Assembly: GCF_000213055.1 (NCBI RefSeq)
Contig: NZ_CM001165.1
Location: 992,001 to 1,056,000, forward strand
Source of the DNA: Streptomyces sp. Tu6071
Lineage (GTDB): Bacteria; Actinomycetota; Actinomycetes; Streptomycetales; Streptomycetaceae
Length of the DNA: 64,000 nt
Direction: 5' to 3'
Made by a program: the position numbers and the translations under genes. This document shows, in pieces, positions 8,220 through 16,295 of the stretch. The notes beneath the pieces were generated by a model. The model had not been told where the DNA came from, made no database searches, and worked only from the letters and a program-made list of their open reading frames with translations. Each line of letters starts with the position of its first letter. Within the stretch, counting starts at the first letter, position 1.

Positions 8220-9707
8220 ATGACCGCAGACGTCACCTCATCGCCCTGGCGGGACCGGCTCACCTCGCTCGACTCCACCGTCTTCCGTATCGCCGCGAGC
8301 CACCGCTGGCCCGGCGCCGAGCAGGTGCTCCCCCGGCTGAGCCGGTCCGCCAACCACGGCGTGCTGTGGTTCGCGGCGGGCGCCGGGCTCTACGCGACGC
8401 GCTCCCCGCGCGCCCGCCGCGCCGCCGTGCGCGGCCTCGTCTCGCTGGGGCTCGCCTCGGCGACCGTCAACACGATCGGCAAGCGCGCGGTCCGCCGCGC
8501 CCGGCCGCTGCGCGACGCGGTGCCGCTCGTGCGGCAGCTCAAGCGCCAGCCGCTCACGACCTCGTTCCCCTCGGGGCACGCCGCGTCCGCCGCCGCCTTC
8601 GCGGCCGGGGTGACGCTGGAGTCGCGGGCGCTGGGCGCGCTCGTCGCCCCCGTCGCCTTCTCCGTCGCCGCCTCGCGCGTCTACACCGGGGTCCACTACC
8701 CGAGCGACGTCCTCGCGGGCGCCGCGCTCGGGGTCGGCGCGGCGCTCGCCGTCCGGGGCCTGGTGCCGACGCGCGACCAGATGCCGGTGCCCGCGCGCCT
8801 CACCGTGGGCGCGCCCCGGCTGCCGCGCGGGGCCGGGCTCGTCGTCGTCGTGAACAGGGGCGCCGGCTCGCCCGACCGCGTACGGAGCCTGCGCGACGCG
8901 CTGCCCGAGGCGGAGGTCGTCGAGTGCGAGGGACCGGCGCTCGCCGACGAGCTGGAGAAGGCCGCGCGGCGGGCGAAGGCGCTCGGCATCAGCGGCGGTG
9001 ACGGCTCGATCAACACGGCGGCGGGGGTCGCCCTGCGGCACGAGCTCCCGCTCGTCGTCCTGCCGGGCGGGACGCTCAACCACTTCGCGTACGACCTGGG
9101 GATAGAGGATGTGCGGGACGCCTACCGGGCCGTCGAGCTGGGCGAGGCGGTCCTCGTGGACGTGGGGCGCTGGCGCACCGAGTGCCGCGACTCCGAGGAC
9201 GGCTGGGTCTCGGGGTTCTTCCTCAACACCTTCAGCCTCGGCGTGTACCCGGAGCTGGTCCAGGAGCGCGAGAAGTGGTCCGGCAGGCTCGGCGGCCGGC
9301 TCGCCGACGTGGCGGCGGCCGTGCACGTCCTGCGCCGCGACCGCCCGCTCCTCGCGGACATCGGCGGCCACCGCGAACCGCTGTGGCTCCTCTTCGCGGG
9401 CAACGGCCTCTACGGCCGCCCGGGGCTCACGGCGGGCCGCCGCACCGACCTGGCCGACGGCCTCCTGGACGTCCGGACGGTACGCGGCGGGGGCCGCCCC
9501 TCGGCCCGCCTCCTCGGCGCGGCCCTCGCCGGTCCCCTCACCCGCTCTCCCTTCCACGCCGCGCGCCGCCTGCACCGCCTGCGCGTCACGGGCATCGAAC
9601 CGGGGACGCCGCTGGCGCACGACGGCGAGGTGGCGGAGGCGGGCAGCGTCGTCGAACTGGACAAGCTGCACGAGGCGCTGACGGTGTACCGGCCGATAGT
9701 GGTGTGA
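8220..9707 (+). CDS. PAP2 phosphatase / diacylglycerol kinase fusion
   Basis: A 495-residue fusion. Residues about 1-190 are a type 2 phosphatidic acid phosphatase: KRAVRRARPLRD (motif 1), TTSFPSGHAASAA (motif 2) and SRVYTGVHYPSDVLAG (motif 3), with hydrophobic helices between. Residues about 200-495 are a diacylglycerol/lipid kinase domain: VVVVNRGAGS, the nucleotide-site GISGGDGSIN and LPGGTLNHFA, then FFLNTFSLGVYP and a C-terminal LAHDGEVAE. The two halves would dephosphorylate and rephosphorylate a membrane lipid. The ATG at 8220 follows TACGTG-N6 and may be read leaderless. The arrangement is known in actinobacteria, but the physiological lipid is not known to me. Confidence 0.9.
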   Translation: MTADVTSSPWRDRLTSLDSTVFRIAASHRWPGAEQVLPRLSRSANHGVLWFAAGAGLYATRSPRARRAAVRGLVSLGLASATVNTIGKRAVRRARPLRDAVPLVRQLKRQPLTTSFPSGHAASAAAFAAGVTLESRALGALVAPVAFSVAASRVYTGVHYPSDVLAGAALGVGAALAVRGLVPTRDQMPVPARLTVGAPRLPRGAGLVVVVNRGAGSPDRVRSLRDALPEAEVVECEGPALADELEKAARRAKALGISGGDGSINTAAGVALRHELPLVVLPGGTLNHFAYDLGIEDVRDAYRAVELGEAVLVDVGRWRTECRDSEDGWVSGFFLNTFSLGVYPELVQEREKWSGRLGGRLADVAAAVHVLRRDRPLLADIGGHREPLWLLFAGNGLYGRPGLTAGRRTDLADGLLDVRTVRGGGRPSARLLGAALAGPLTRSPFHAARRLHRLRVTGIEPGTPLAHDGEVAEAGSVVELDKLHEALTVYRPIVV

Positions 9708-9824
9708 GCGCGGCCCCTCGGTCCCGGAAGGCTTCACGTCCGCATCGCGAGACGCCCGTCTCACCAAGCGACATGCGGCGTAGCGTGAACGCACCGAATC
9801 CTCCGGGACCGAAGGAGTTCCGTC

Positions 9825-10652
9825 ATGCCGGAAACCGCTGAGACCCCCGCCGAAACCGCCGTCTACACGCACGGCCACCACGAGTCCGTGCTGCGCTCGC
9901 ACAGTTGGCGCACCGCCGAGAACTCGGCCGCCTACCTGCTGCCGCACCTCAAGCCGCACATGCGCGTGCTCGACCTGGGCTGCGGGCCCGGGACGATCAC
10001 GGCGGACCTCGCCGCGCTCGTCCCGCAGGGCCACGTCACGGGGATCGACGCCTCGGAAGGGGTGCTCGCCAAGGCGGCGGCGGAGGCGGAGCGGCGCGGG
10101 CTCGCGAACGTGGGCTTCACGGCCGGGGACGGGCACGCGCTCGCGTACCCCGACGACACCTTCTGCGTCGCGCACGCCCACCAAGTGCTCCAGCACGTGG
10201 GCGATCCGGTGGGCGTGCTGCGCGAATTGCGGCGGGTCGTGAAGCCGGGCGGCATCGTGGCGGTACGGGACGCGGACTACGCGGCGATGACGTGGTACCC
10301 CGAGGTGCCGGAGCTCGACGACTGGCTCGACCTGTACGAGCGCGTGGCGCGCGGCAACGGCGGGGAGCCGGACGCGGGGCGGCGGCTGCGCGCCTGGGCG
10401 CACGAGGCGGGCTTCACCGATGTCGCCTCGTCGGCGGACACGTGGTGCTACGCGGCGCCGGACGAGGTGGCCTGGTGGAGCGGGCTGTGGGCGGACCGCA
10501 CGCTCGCCTCGGCGTACGCGGAGCGCGCGACGAGCGGCGGGCACGCGGACGCCGCCGGGCTCGAAGCGATCTCGGCGGCGTGGCGGGAGTGGGGACGGAG
10601 CCCGGACGCGTGGTTCGGGGTGCTGCACGGGGAGATCCTGTGCCGGGTCTGA
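9825..10652 (+). CDS. SAM-dependent methyltransferase, class I
   Basis: A 275-residue class I methyltransferase of the UbiE/Methyltransf_25 type. The SAM site is VLDLGCGPGTITADLA (about residue 48), with the acidic end of strand 2 in VTGIDAS and the motif around GDGHALAYPDDTF. The post-motif is VVKPGGIVAVRDADYAAM. The C-terminal part, with WYPEVPELDDWLDLYE and WCYAAPDEVAWW, is typical of small-molecule O- or C-methyltransferases in streptomycetes. The start has GAAGGAG at good spacing, and a TAGCGT hexamer at about 9779-9784 may be its -10. It stands alone and converges on the transketolase gene. The substrate is not predictable. Confidence 0.9.
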   Translation: MPETAETPAETAVYTHGHHESVLRSHSWRTAENSAAYLLPHLKPHMRVLDLGCGPGTITADLAALVPQGHVTGIDASEGVLAKAAAEAERRGLANVGFTAGDGHALAYPDDTFCVAHAHQVLQHVGDPVGVLRELRRVVKPGGIVAVRDADYAAMTWYPEVPELDDWLDLYERVARGNGGEPDAGRRLRAWAHEAGFTDVASSADTWCYAAPDEVAWWSGLWADRTLASAYAERATSGGHADAAGLEAISAAWREWGRSPDAWFGVLHGEILCRV

Positions 10653-10774
10653 GCCGGGGCGGGATCAGGCCCGGGGACGGGCGTTCGCTGGCTGGCTGAG
10701 AGCGCGGGCGGCCCGTCCCGGGGCTGAGGGCGACGGGGGCCCGGCACAGGGGGCCTCGCGGGGGCGGCGGGACC

Positions 10775-10812
10775 GCGTCGGCTCCGTACCCCCGTGGTAC
10801 CGCCGCCGACGC
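10775..10812. terminator. Bidirectional hairpin between convergent genes
   Basis: Perfect 8-bp arms GCGTCGGC (10775-10782) and GCCGACGC (10805-10812) enclose a smaller GTACC/GGTAC stem. It lies in the 180-bp gap where the methyltransferase and transketolase genes converge, so it can end both transcripts. There is no U-tract, as is usual in streptomycetes. Confidence 0.55.
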
Positions 10813-10833
10813 GCCCCGCGCGAGCCGCCGCCG

Positions 10834-12705
10834 TCAGTTCACCAGCATCCGCACCGAGGCCGTGATCGCGTCCGCGTCGATGCCCGCCGCGGCGAGGCTC
10901 TGCGCGGGGGTCGCGGAGCCGGGCATGTTGCGGACCGCGAGGCGGACCAGGCGCGGGGCGGGGCGGCCGTCGTCGAAGGCGGACGCGACGGCGTCGCCGA
11001 TGCCGCCCTCGGGGTGGTGGTCCTCGACGGTGAGCAGGCAGCCGGTCTCCTCGGCGGCCTTCCACAGCGTCTCGCGGTCCACGGGCTTGACCGAGTACAG
11101 GTCCACGACCCGGACGGCGACGCCCTCGGCGGCGAGCCGGTCGGCCGCGGCCAGGGCCTCGTGGAGGGTCTGCCCGGCGGCGACGACCGTGAGCCGGTCC
11201 TCGCTGCTGGAGCGGAGCGTCTTCGAGCCGCCGACCGGGAACTCCTCGTCGGGCCCGTAGACGACCGCGTTGGCGCCGCGCGTGGTGCGCAGGTAGGAGA
11301 TGCCCTCGATGTCGGCCATCGCCGCGGTCAGGTGCGCGGCGGCGTTGGCGTCGGCCGGGTAGAGGACCGTCGAACCGTGCACGGCGCGCATCATCGCGAG
11401 GTCCTCGACGCCCATCTGCGAGGGCCCGTCCTCGCCGATCGCGACGCCCGAGTGCGAGCCGCACAACGCGAGGCTGACCTGGCTGACCGCCGCCATGCGG
11501 ATGAAGTCGTGGGCGCGCGTGAGGAAGGCCGCGAAGCTCGCGGCGAAGGGCCGCCAGCCGCGCGCCGCCATCCCGACGGCCGCGCCGACCATCTGCTGCT
11601 CGGCGATGTACATCTCGAAGTACCGCTCGGGGTGCTCCTTCGAGAAGAACTCGGCACGGGTCGAGTCGCCGACCTCACCGTCGAGGACGACGACGTCGCG
11701 GCGGGCGGTGCCCAGCGCGGTGAGCGCCTTGCCGAAGGCGTCGCGCGTCGCGACCTCGTCGCCGCCCTTGTCCCAGCGCGGCAGGTCGAGCGCGGCGGGG
11801 GCCGGGTTGCGCTGGCCGGCGGAGCCCTTCGGCTTCTGGACGGAGACGCGGATGTCGCGTACGCCGCCGAGTTCGGCGATGGCGCCCTCGGGGTCCTTGA
11901 GCGGCTTGCCGTGCAGGCCCTCGTGGTCGGCGGCGGCGCGTACGCCCTGCCCCTTGATGGTGCGGGCGAGGATCACGGTGGGCTCGCCGCGCGTGGACTC
12001 GGCCTCGCGGTAGGCGGCGTCGATCTCGTGGACGTCGTGGCCGTCGATCTCGATGGTGTGCCAGCCGAACGCCCGGAAGCGGCGCGCGTAGGAGTCCAGG
12101 TCGTGGCCGTGCCGCGTGGGGCCGCGCTGACCGAGCCGGTTGACGTCGATGATCGCGGTGAGGCGGTCGAGGTGGAGCGCGCCCGCGGCCTCGGCCGCCT
12201 CCCACACGGAGCCCTCGGCGATCTCGCTGTCCCCGCACAGGACCCACACCCTGCTGTCGGTACGGTCCAGATCACGCGCGGTGAGCGCGAGGCCCACGCC
12301 GACCGGGAGGCCCTGGCCGAGCGAGCCCGTCGCGACGTCGACCCAGGGGATGCGCGGGGTGGGGTGCCCGTCGAGGCGGCTGTCCTCCTCGCGGAAGGTG
12401 AGCAGTTCCGCGTCGCTGACGGCGCCTGCCGCCTTGAACGCGGCGTAGAGGACCGGTGAGGCATGGCCCTTGGAGAGCACGAAGCGGTCGTTCGTCGCCA
12501 GGTCGGGGGCGTCGAAGTCGTAGTGCAGGTGCCGGGCGAAGAGCACGGCGACGAGATCCGCCGCGGACATCGACGAGGTCGCGTGCCCGGAACCAGCGGC
12601 GTCGGTCGCTCGCACCGAGTCCACCCGCAACTGCTGACCGAGTTCCGCGAGGGCGTCGAGGTTCTCCGGGTCGAGCGGCGTGGCGGTGCCGGTTTCACTC
12701 GGCAT
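10834..12705 (-). CDS. tkt: Transketolase, short single-chain type
   Basis: A 623-residue thiamine-diphosphate enzyme that transfers two-carbon ketol units in the pentose phosphate pathway. The ThDP domain has GSGHATSSMSAADLVAVLF, DRFVLSKGHASPVLYAAF, DGHPTPRIPWVDVATGSLGQ and GDSEIAEGSVWEA ending in DVNRLGQ (the G-D-G-x-N-like Mg/ThDP loop). The Pyr domain has EMYIAEQQMVGAAVGMA with the catalytic Glu, SFAAFLTRAHDFIRMAA and CGSHSGVAIGEDGPSQM. At 623 residues it is shorter than the usual 660-700-residue bacterial TktA and matches the animal-type branch motif for motif. AAGGAG sits 8 nt before the ATG. No pentose-phosphate neighbours are present. Confidence 0.93.
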   Translation of the reverse strand: MPSETGTATPLDPENLDALAELGQQLRVDSVRATDAAGSGHATSSMSAADLVAVLFARHLHYDFDAPDLATNDRFVLSKGHASPVLYAAFKAAGAVSDAELLTFREEDSRLDGHPTPRIPWVDVATGSLGQGLPVGVGLALTARDLDRTDSRVWVLCGDSEIAEGSVWEAAEAAGALHLDRLTAIIDVNRLGQRGPTRHGHDLDSYARRFRAFGWHTIEIDGHDVHEIDAAYREAESTRGEPTVILARTIKGQGVRAAADHEGLHGKPLKDPEGAIAELGGVRDIRVSVQKPKGSAGQRNPAPAALDLPRWDKGGDEVATRDAFGKALTALGTARRDVVVLDGEVGDSTRAEFFSKEHPERYFEMYIAEQQMVGAAVGMAARGWRPFAASFAAFLTRAHDFIRMAAVSQVSLALCGSHSGVAIGEDGPSQMGVEDLAMMRAVHGSTVLYPADANAAAHLTAAMADIEGISYLRTTRGANAVVYGPDEEFPVGGSKTLRSSSEDRLTVVAAGQTLHEALAAADRLAAEGVAVRVVDLYSVKPVDRETLWKAAEETGCLLTVEDHHPEGGIGDAVASAFDDGRPAPRLVRLAVRNMPGSATPAQSLAAAGIDADAITASVRMLVN

Positions 12706-12923
12706 GGTGACTCCTTTCGTACGCTGTCGTACGCGGGGTGCACGGGTCGTGCACGAGCGCGGCTCTTCGGGTCCCCGGGGGTACGCCGGGCAAACGTGCG
12801 CCCGGGGCGTTTCTCCCAGTTCTCCCAGTATGGAAAGGGACGCGGCATCGCGCGCGGCGAGCGGGCCGGGACCGGGACAGCGGCCTGCGGCCGGAAACGA
12901 TCACCTCGGGCGGGCGCGCCAAC

Positions 12924-12929
12924 TAGGCT
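12924..12929 (+). promoter_or_regulatory. -10 element for leaderless VOC gene
   Basis: TAGGCT lies exactly 6 nt before the ATG at 12936, and there is no Shine-Dalgarno sequence. This places the probable transcription start on the A of the start codon. Confidence 0.5.
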
Positions 12930-12935
12930 CGGCCC

Positions 12936-13304
12936 ATGGAGATTCTGGGTACCACGCTCCGTGTCTGTGTCGATGACCTGGACCGCACGGTCCCGTTCTA
13001 CGAACGCCTCGTCGGCCGGCCCGCCGAGCGTTTCGACCGCGGGAACGTCTCGGTGGCCGCCGTGGGCTGCTTCCTGCTGATGAGCGGCCCGGCGGCCGAG
13101 ATCGAGGTGCTGCGACAGGTACGGGCGACGCTCGCCGTCCCCGACGTGGAGGAGGCGGCCGTCGCGCTCCTGGCCTCGGGCGGGCGCGTGCTGGCGGGTC
13201 CGATCGGCTCCCCGGCGGGGCGCACGCTGGTGGCGCTGCACCAGGACGGGAGCATTTTCGAGTACGCGGACCGGGGTGGGGCGGGCGGGACGCCGGCGGG
13301 GTGA
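12936..13304 (+). CDS. VOC (glyoxalase-fold) small protein
   Basis: A 122-residue single-module vicinal-oxygen-chelate protein. ILGTTLRVCVDDLDRTVPFYERLVG is the usual beta-alpha entry of the fold, followed by DRGNVSVAAVGCFLLMSG and, in the second half, RATLAVPDVEEAAVALLASG, ending in HQDGSIFEYADR, where a metal-ligand Glu and the final strand normally lie. Members range from dioxygenases and fosfomycin-type transferases to binding proteins. With no neighbour to guide it the activity is open. It appears leaderless and diverges from the transketolase gene. Confidence 0.85.
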   Translation: MEILGTTLRVCVDDLDRTVPFYERLVGRPAERFDRGNVSVAAVGCFLLMSGPAAEIEVLRQVRATLAVPDVEEAAVALLASGGRVLAGPIGSPAGRTLVALHQDGSIFEYADRGGAGGTPAG

Positions 13305-13375
13305 GGTGACGGTGGCGTGGTGGGGAGGACGGAGCGGTCACGGTGGCTCACGGGGCGGGGCGCCGGCCCACCCGC

Positions 13376-14398
13376 TCACTCCCCCCGCCGCCCCGCCCCG
13401 TAGGCCGCGCTGACCGCCACCCCCCGGTCCTCGTCCCGCGTGAGCGCGAGCAGGAGCCGCGTCGCGGCGTCGCCGGGGATGTCCGCGAGGGCCTGGGCGA
13501 TCCGCCGCCTCGCCGCCGCGCCCGCGCCCCCGGGCTCCAGCCCCTCGGCGAGCAGCCCGACGACACGGTCCCCCATCCCACCCCCCTCCCCCGCCAGGCG
13601 GCTCAGCGCGTCCGCCGCGTCCACGTCGTGGCGCCCCGCGACGACCATCGCCACCAGCGCGGGCACCGCCTCCGTGTGCCCCCGCGCCCCCAGCGCGAGG
13701 GCCGCGTGGTCGCGGACCTCCGCGTCGGCGTGCCCGAGGGCCCGCCGCAGCAGCGCCGTCACCCCGGTGTCGGCGTCGGCGTCCGCGTCGGCCGGGAGCG
13801 CCGCGAGGGAGCGCGCCGCGCGTTCCCGCACCTCCGCCGCCGGGGAGTCGAGGCCCCGGGCCAGCGGCGCGAGCGCGCTCCCGTCCGTCCGGGCGAGCGC
13901 CCAGCGCAGCGCTCCCGCCACGTACGGGTCCGGCTCGCGCAGCACCGCGTCCGCGAGCGCCTCCGCCGGTACGGGGCCGCCCTCGGCGGCGAGCGCGGCG
14001 CGCTGCCTGTCGTCCGCGTTCCACGCGCCGAGCGCCCGGAGCAGCGCCGCGCCGCGCAGGACGTCGTCCCAGTCGGCCGGTCCGGCGGCTCTGAGGCGGT
14101 CGAGCCTCGTGAGCAGTTCGGTCTCCGCGGCGATGCGCTCCCGGGTCCGCCGGGCGAGTTCCTCGACGAGGCGCGCGGGCGCGAAGTCCGGGTCGTCGAG
14201 CGCGCGCCCCACCTCGCGCAGGGACAGGCCGAGCGAGCGGAGGCTCTCGACGTGGAAGACGCGCCGCACGTCGTCGGCCCCGTACTCCCGGTAGCCGGAG
14301 CCGGTACGGCCGCGCGGGCGCACGAGGCCGAGCGCCTCGTAGTGCCGGAGCATGCGGGCGCTGACCCCGGACCGCCGCGCCAGCTCACCGATCAGCAC
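13376..14398 (-). CDS. MerR-family regulator with C-terminal HEAT repeats
   Basis: A 340-residue regulator. Residues 1-70 are a canonical MerR winged helix: MLIGELARRSGVSARMLRHYE, LGLVRP, then YREYGADDVRRVFHVESLRSLGLSLREV. Residues about 75-120 form the dimerisation coiled coil (ARRTRERIAAETELLTRLDRL). The rest is a run of HEAT-like helical repeats rich in Ala/Leu (YVAGALRWALART, AEVRERAARSLAALPADA, AEVRDHAALALGARGH, AATRLLLALTRDEDRGV) in place of a ligand pocket. It lies 84 nt downstream of a HEAT-repeat gene on the same strand, whose promoter carries the 19-bp MerR spacer, so autoregulation of a two-gene unit is likely. Confidence 0.9.
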   Translation of the reverse strand: MLIGELARRSGVSARMLRHYEALGLVRPRGRTGSGYREYGADDVRRVFHVESLRSLGLSLREVGRALDDPDFAPARLVEELARRTRERIAAETELLTRLDRLRAAGPADWDDVLRGAALLRALGAWNADDRQRAALAAEGGPVPAEALADAVLREPDPYVAGALRWALARTDGSALAPLARGLDSPAAEVRERAARSLAALPADADADADTGVTALLRRALGHADAEVRDHAALALGARGHTEAVPALVAMVVAGRHDVDAADALSRLAGEGGGMGDRVVGLLAEGLEPGGAGAAARRRIAQALADIPGDAATRLLLALTRDEDRGVAVSAAYGAGRRGE

Positions 14399-14482
14399 CG
14401 TCCACCGCTCCTCCCGGCCGCCGTGGCCGTCGTCATGCCTCCCCGCTTCCGGGCGCCCGAGCGCCCGAGCGCCCGGCGGCCG

Positions 14483-15163
14483 TTACCGCTCTTCCCGCCC
14501 CGCCGGGCCGTCCGGTCCCAGCGCGATGACACGTTTCACCGCCTCGATCGCCGAGGCGAAGCCGAGCGAGGGGTCCCGTCGCAGCCGTTCCGTGGCCAGG
14601 GCGTGCGCGCGCACCTCCGGGTCGGCGGCCCTCTCCCGCTCCGCGAGGACCGGCAGCGCCGCCCCGCCGAGCGCGATCAGTGCCCGGCTCAGGCTGAGCC
14701 GCACGTCGGGGTCGCCCCGTCCGAGCTGTGCCGACAACGCTACGGCCAGCGCGGCCTCCCCGCCCTCGGGGACGAGCACCACGGCCGCGCGCCACGCGGC
14801 GCGGGCCACCTCGTCGTCCGGGTCGCCCAGCAAGGCGGGCGTGATCGCCTCCCACGTGCCCGGCGCGGCGATCTTCGAGAGCGTGTGCAGGGCCTGGGCA
14901 CGCGCCTGCGCGGGCTCCGCGCGCGAGGCGGCGACGAGCAGCGGCACGGTCGCCGTCTCCGGGTGCCGGATCAGCGCCCACGTCAGCATCTCCCGTACGC
15001 CGAACTCCGGCTCGACCGCGCACCGCGCCACGAGCGTGCCGACGTACGCCGGGTCGGGGTCCGTACCCGCCGCGAGCGCCGCCCGCAGCCGTACGGACCC
15101 GTCGTCGCTCGCCAGCGCCCGCAGGACCCGCGTCGTGTACGGCACCGCTTCCGGCATGGCCAT
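14483..15163 (-). CDS. HEAT-repeat protein paired with MerR regulator
   Basis: A 226-residue all-helical repeat protein: TRVLRALASDDGSVRLRAAL, VGTLVARCAVEPEFGVREM, TWALIRHPETATVPLLVAAS, PALLGDPDDEVARAAWRAAV and DPDVRLSLSRALIALGG are successive HEAT/PBS-lyase-like units. I chose the ATG at 15163 because GGGGAGG lies about 9 nt upstream and because an in-frame start further up (15238) would lie at the -35 box of the promoter. There is no catalytic motif. HEAT arrays are protein-interaction scaffolds. As first gene of the unit with the HEAT-bearing MerR, it could modulate that regulator or be its target product. Confidence 0.85.
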   Translation of the reverse strand: MAMPEAVPYTTRVLRALASDDGSVRLRAALAAGTDPDPAYVGTLVARCAVEPEFGVREMLTWALIRHPETATVPLLVAASRAEPAQARAQALHTLSKIAAPGTWEAITPALLGDPDDEVARAAWRAAVVLVPEGGEAALAVALSAQLGRGDPDVRLSLSRALIALGGAALPVLAERERAADPEVRAHALATERLRRDPSLGFASAIEAVKRVIALGPDGPAGREER

Positions 15164-15207
15164 GGGAATCCGCCTCCCCGCCCCGCAGGGCTTGTCGTGG
15201 AGTCCCC

Positions 15208-15238
15208 AGTGAAGGGCTTGCCACGGTGTCAAGGTCAA
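15208..15238 (-). promoter_or_regulatory. MerR-type promoter with 19-bp spacer and operator dyad
   Basis: On the minus strand, -35 TTGACC (15238-15233) is separated by 19 bp from -10 TTCACT (15213-15208). The over-long spacer holds an imperfect 17-bp dyad, CTTGACACCGTGGCAAG (15233-15217). This is the diagnostic layout of MerR-activated promoters, where the regulator twists the spacer. It lies 45 nt before the HEAT gene start, upstream of the MerR gene itself. Confidence 0.75.
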
Positions 15239-15342
15239 ACGCCCGGAGACGGGGACCGGGGAAGGCGAAGGGGCGCGGGAGCCCGTGGTCAGCGAGAAGG
15301 CACACCCCTACGAGGGAGAGCCCCCGCACGGAAAGACCCCCT

Positions 15343-16248
15343 TCACCCCTGTGGGAACGCCGCCGCCAGCAGGTCCGCCAGCGTGTCCCCCGCCGTCCCC
15401 TCGGGGTCCTTGTCCGGGTCGTAGATCGTCACGTTCAGGCCGACGCAGCCCGGGTGCGCGAGCAAGGGGCGGAGCAGCTCCGTGAGTTCGTCCGGTTCCA
15501 GTCCGCCCGGGTCGGGGCTGTCCACGGCGGGCATGACGGCGGGGTCGAGTACGTCCGCGTCGCAGTGCACCCAGTACCCGGCCCGTCCCCCGCCGCCCAG
15601 CTCCTCCGCGAGCGCCGCGCCGACCGCATCGGGGCCCCGCTCGCGCAGCGCGGCGACCGTGACGACGCCCATCCCGAGCGAGGTCAGCTCGGGGATGTCC
15701 TCGTCGCCGTCCCTGATGCCCGCGTAGCGGATGTCCTCCTCGCGCAGGTAGGGCCGCAGCCCGTCGATGTCCGCGAGGTCCGCCTGTCCGCGCCCGGTGG
15801 CGATCGCGACCTCCTCGCCCGCGGCGGCGCCGACGGCGGGGGCGTTGCCGAGGTGGCGGAAGTCGGCCGAGGCGTCGGCCGCGAGGAGCCCGTAGCGGCC
15901 CCTGCGGCGCAGCGCGAGCGAGGCGCCGAGCTGGATCGCGCAGTCGCCGCCGAGCACCACGGGGAAGTCTCCCCCGTCGAGGAGCGTGCCGATCCGCTCC
16001 GCCAACCGCCTTGTGTAGGTGGCGAGCTGGGGTGCGTGGAAGACGCCGTCGCCGAGCCGCCAGTCGCCCCGGTCGTACGCGGGGGCGGGTACGGCGCCCC
16101 CGTCGTGGGCACCGATCCGCCGGGGCAGGTCCCGTGCGCGCAGCGCCGCCGCGAGGCCGTGGCAGCCGGGCACCTCGCCGGGTGCCGGGGGCCTGAGGCC
16201 GAGGTTGGAGGGCGCGTCGATTATCACCGTGCGTCGCATGCGGCCCAT
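15343..16248 (-). CDS. Arginase/ureohydrolase-fold protein
   Basis: A 301-residue ureohydrolase superfamily protein. Motifs: VVLGGDCAIQLGASLAL (first metal ligand region G-G-D-C), LLAADASADFRH where arginases have DAHxD, and YWVHCDADVLDPAVMPAVDSPDPGG, the second D-x-D metal pair and specificity loop. ELLRPLLAHPGCVGLNVTIYDPDKD fits the C-terminal Glu/Asp region. The His of DAHxD is Ser here, so the binuclear Mn site is altered and guanidino hydrolysis is uncertain. It may be an agmatinase-, formimidoylglutamase- or deacetylase-like relative. It is a monocistronic gene on the minus strand, diverging from a DUF6204-like gene. Confidence 0.8.
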   Translation of the reverse strand: MGRMRRTVIIDAPSNLGLRPPAPGEVPGCHGLAAALRARDLPRRIGAHDGGAVPAPAYDRGDWRLGDGVFHAPQLATYTRRLAERIGTLLDGGDFPVVLGGDCAIQLGASLALRRRGRYGLLAADASADFRHLGNAPAVGAAAGEEVAIATGRGQADLADIDGLRPYLREEDIRYAGIRDGDEDIPELTSLGMGVVTVAALRERGPDAVGAALAEELGGGGRAGYWVHCDADVLDPAVMPAVDSPDPGGLEPDELTELLRPLLAHPGCVGLNVTIYDPDKDPEGTAGDTLADLLAAAFPQG

Positions 16249-16295
16249 CCTCTACGGTGGCGCGGCACACTTCACCCGATTTCCGAGAAGGCACC

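Noticed and set aside
8238..10628. A long open frame on the minus strand across the PAP2/DAGK and methyltransferase genes
   Set aside because: It is antisense to two genes with clear motifs. Long antisense frames are expected at this GC content, and its Arg/His-rich sequence has no domain.
14399..15342. Extending the HEAT gene start to the ATG-like codon at 15238
   Set aside because: It would place the start at the -35 box of the MerR-type promoter. The ATG at 15163 has a proper ribosome site.
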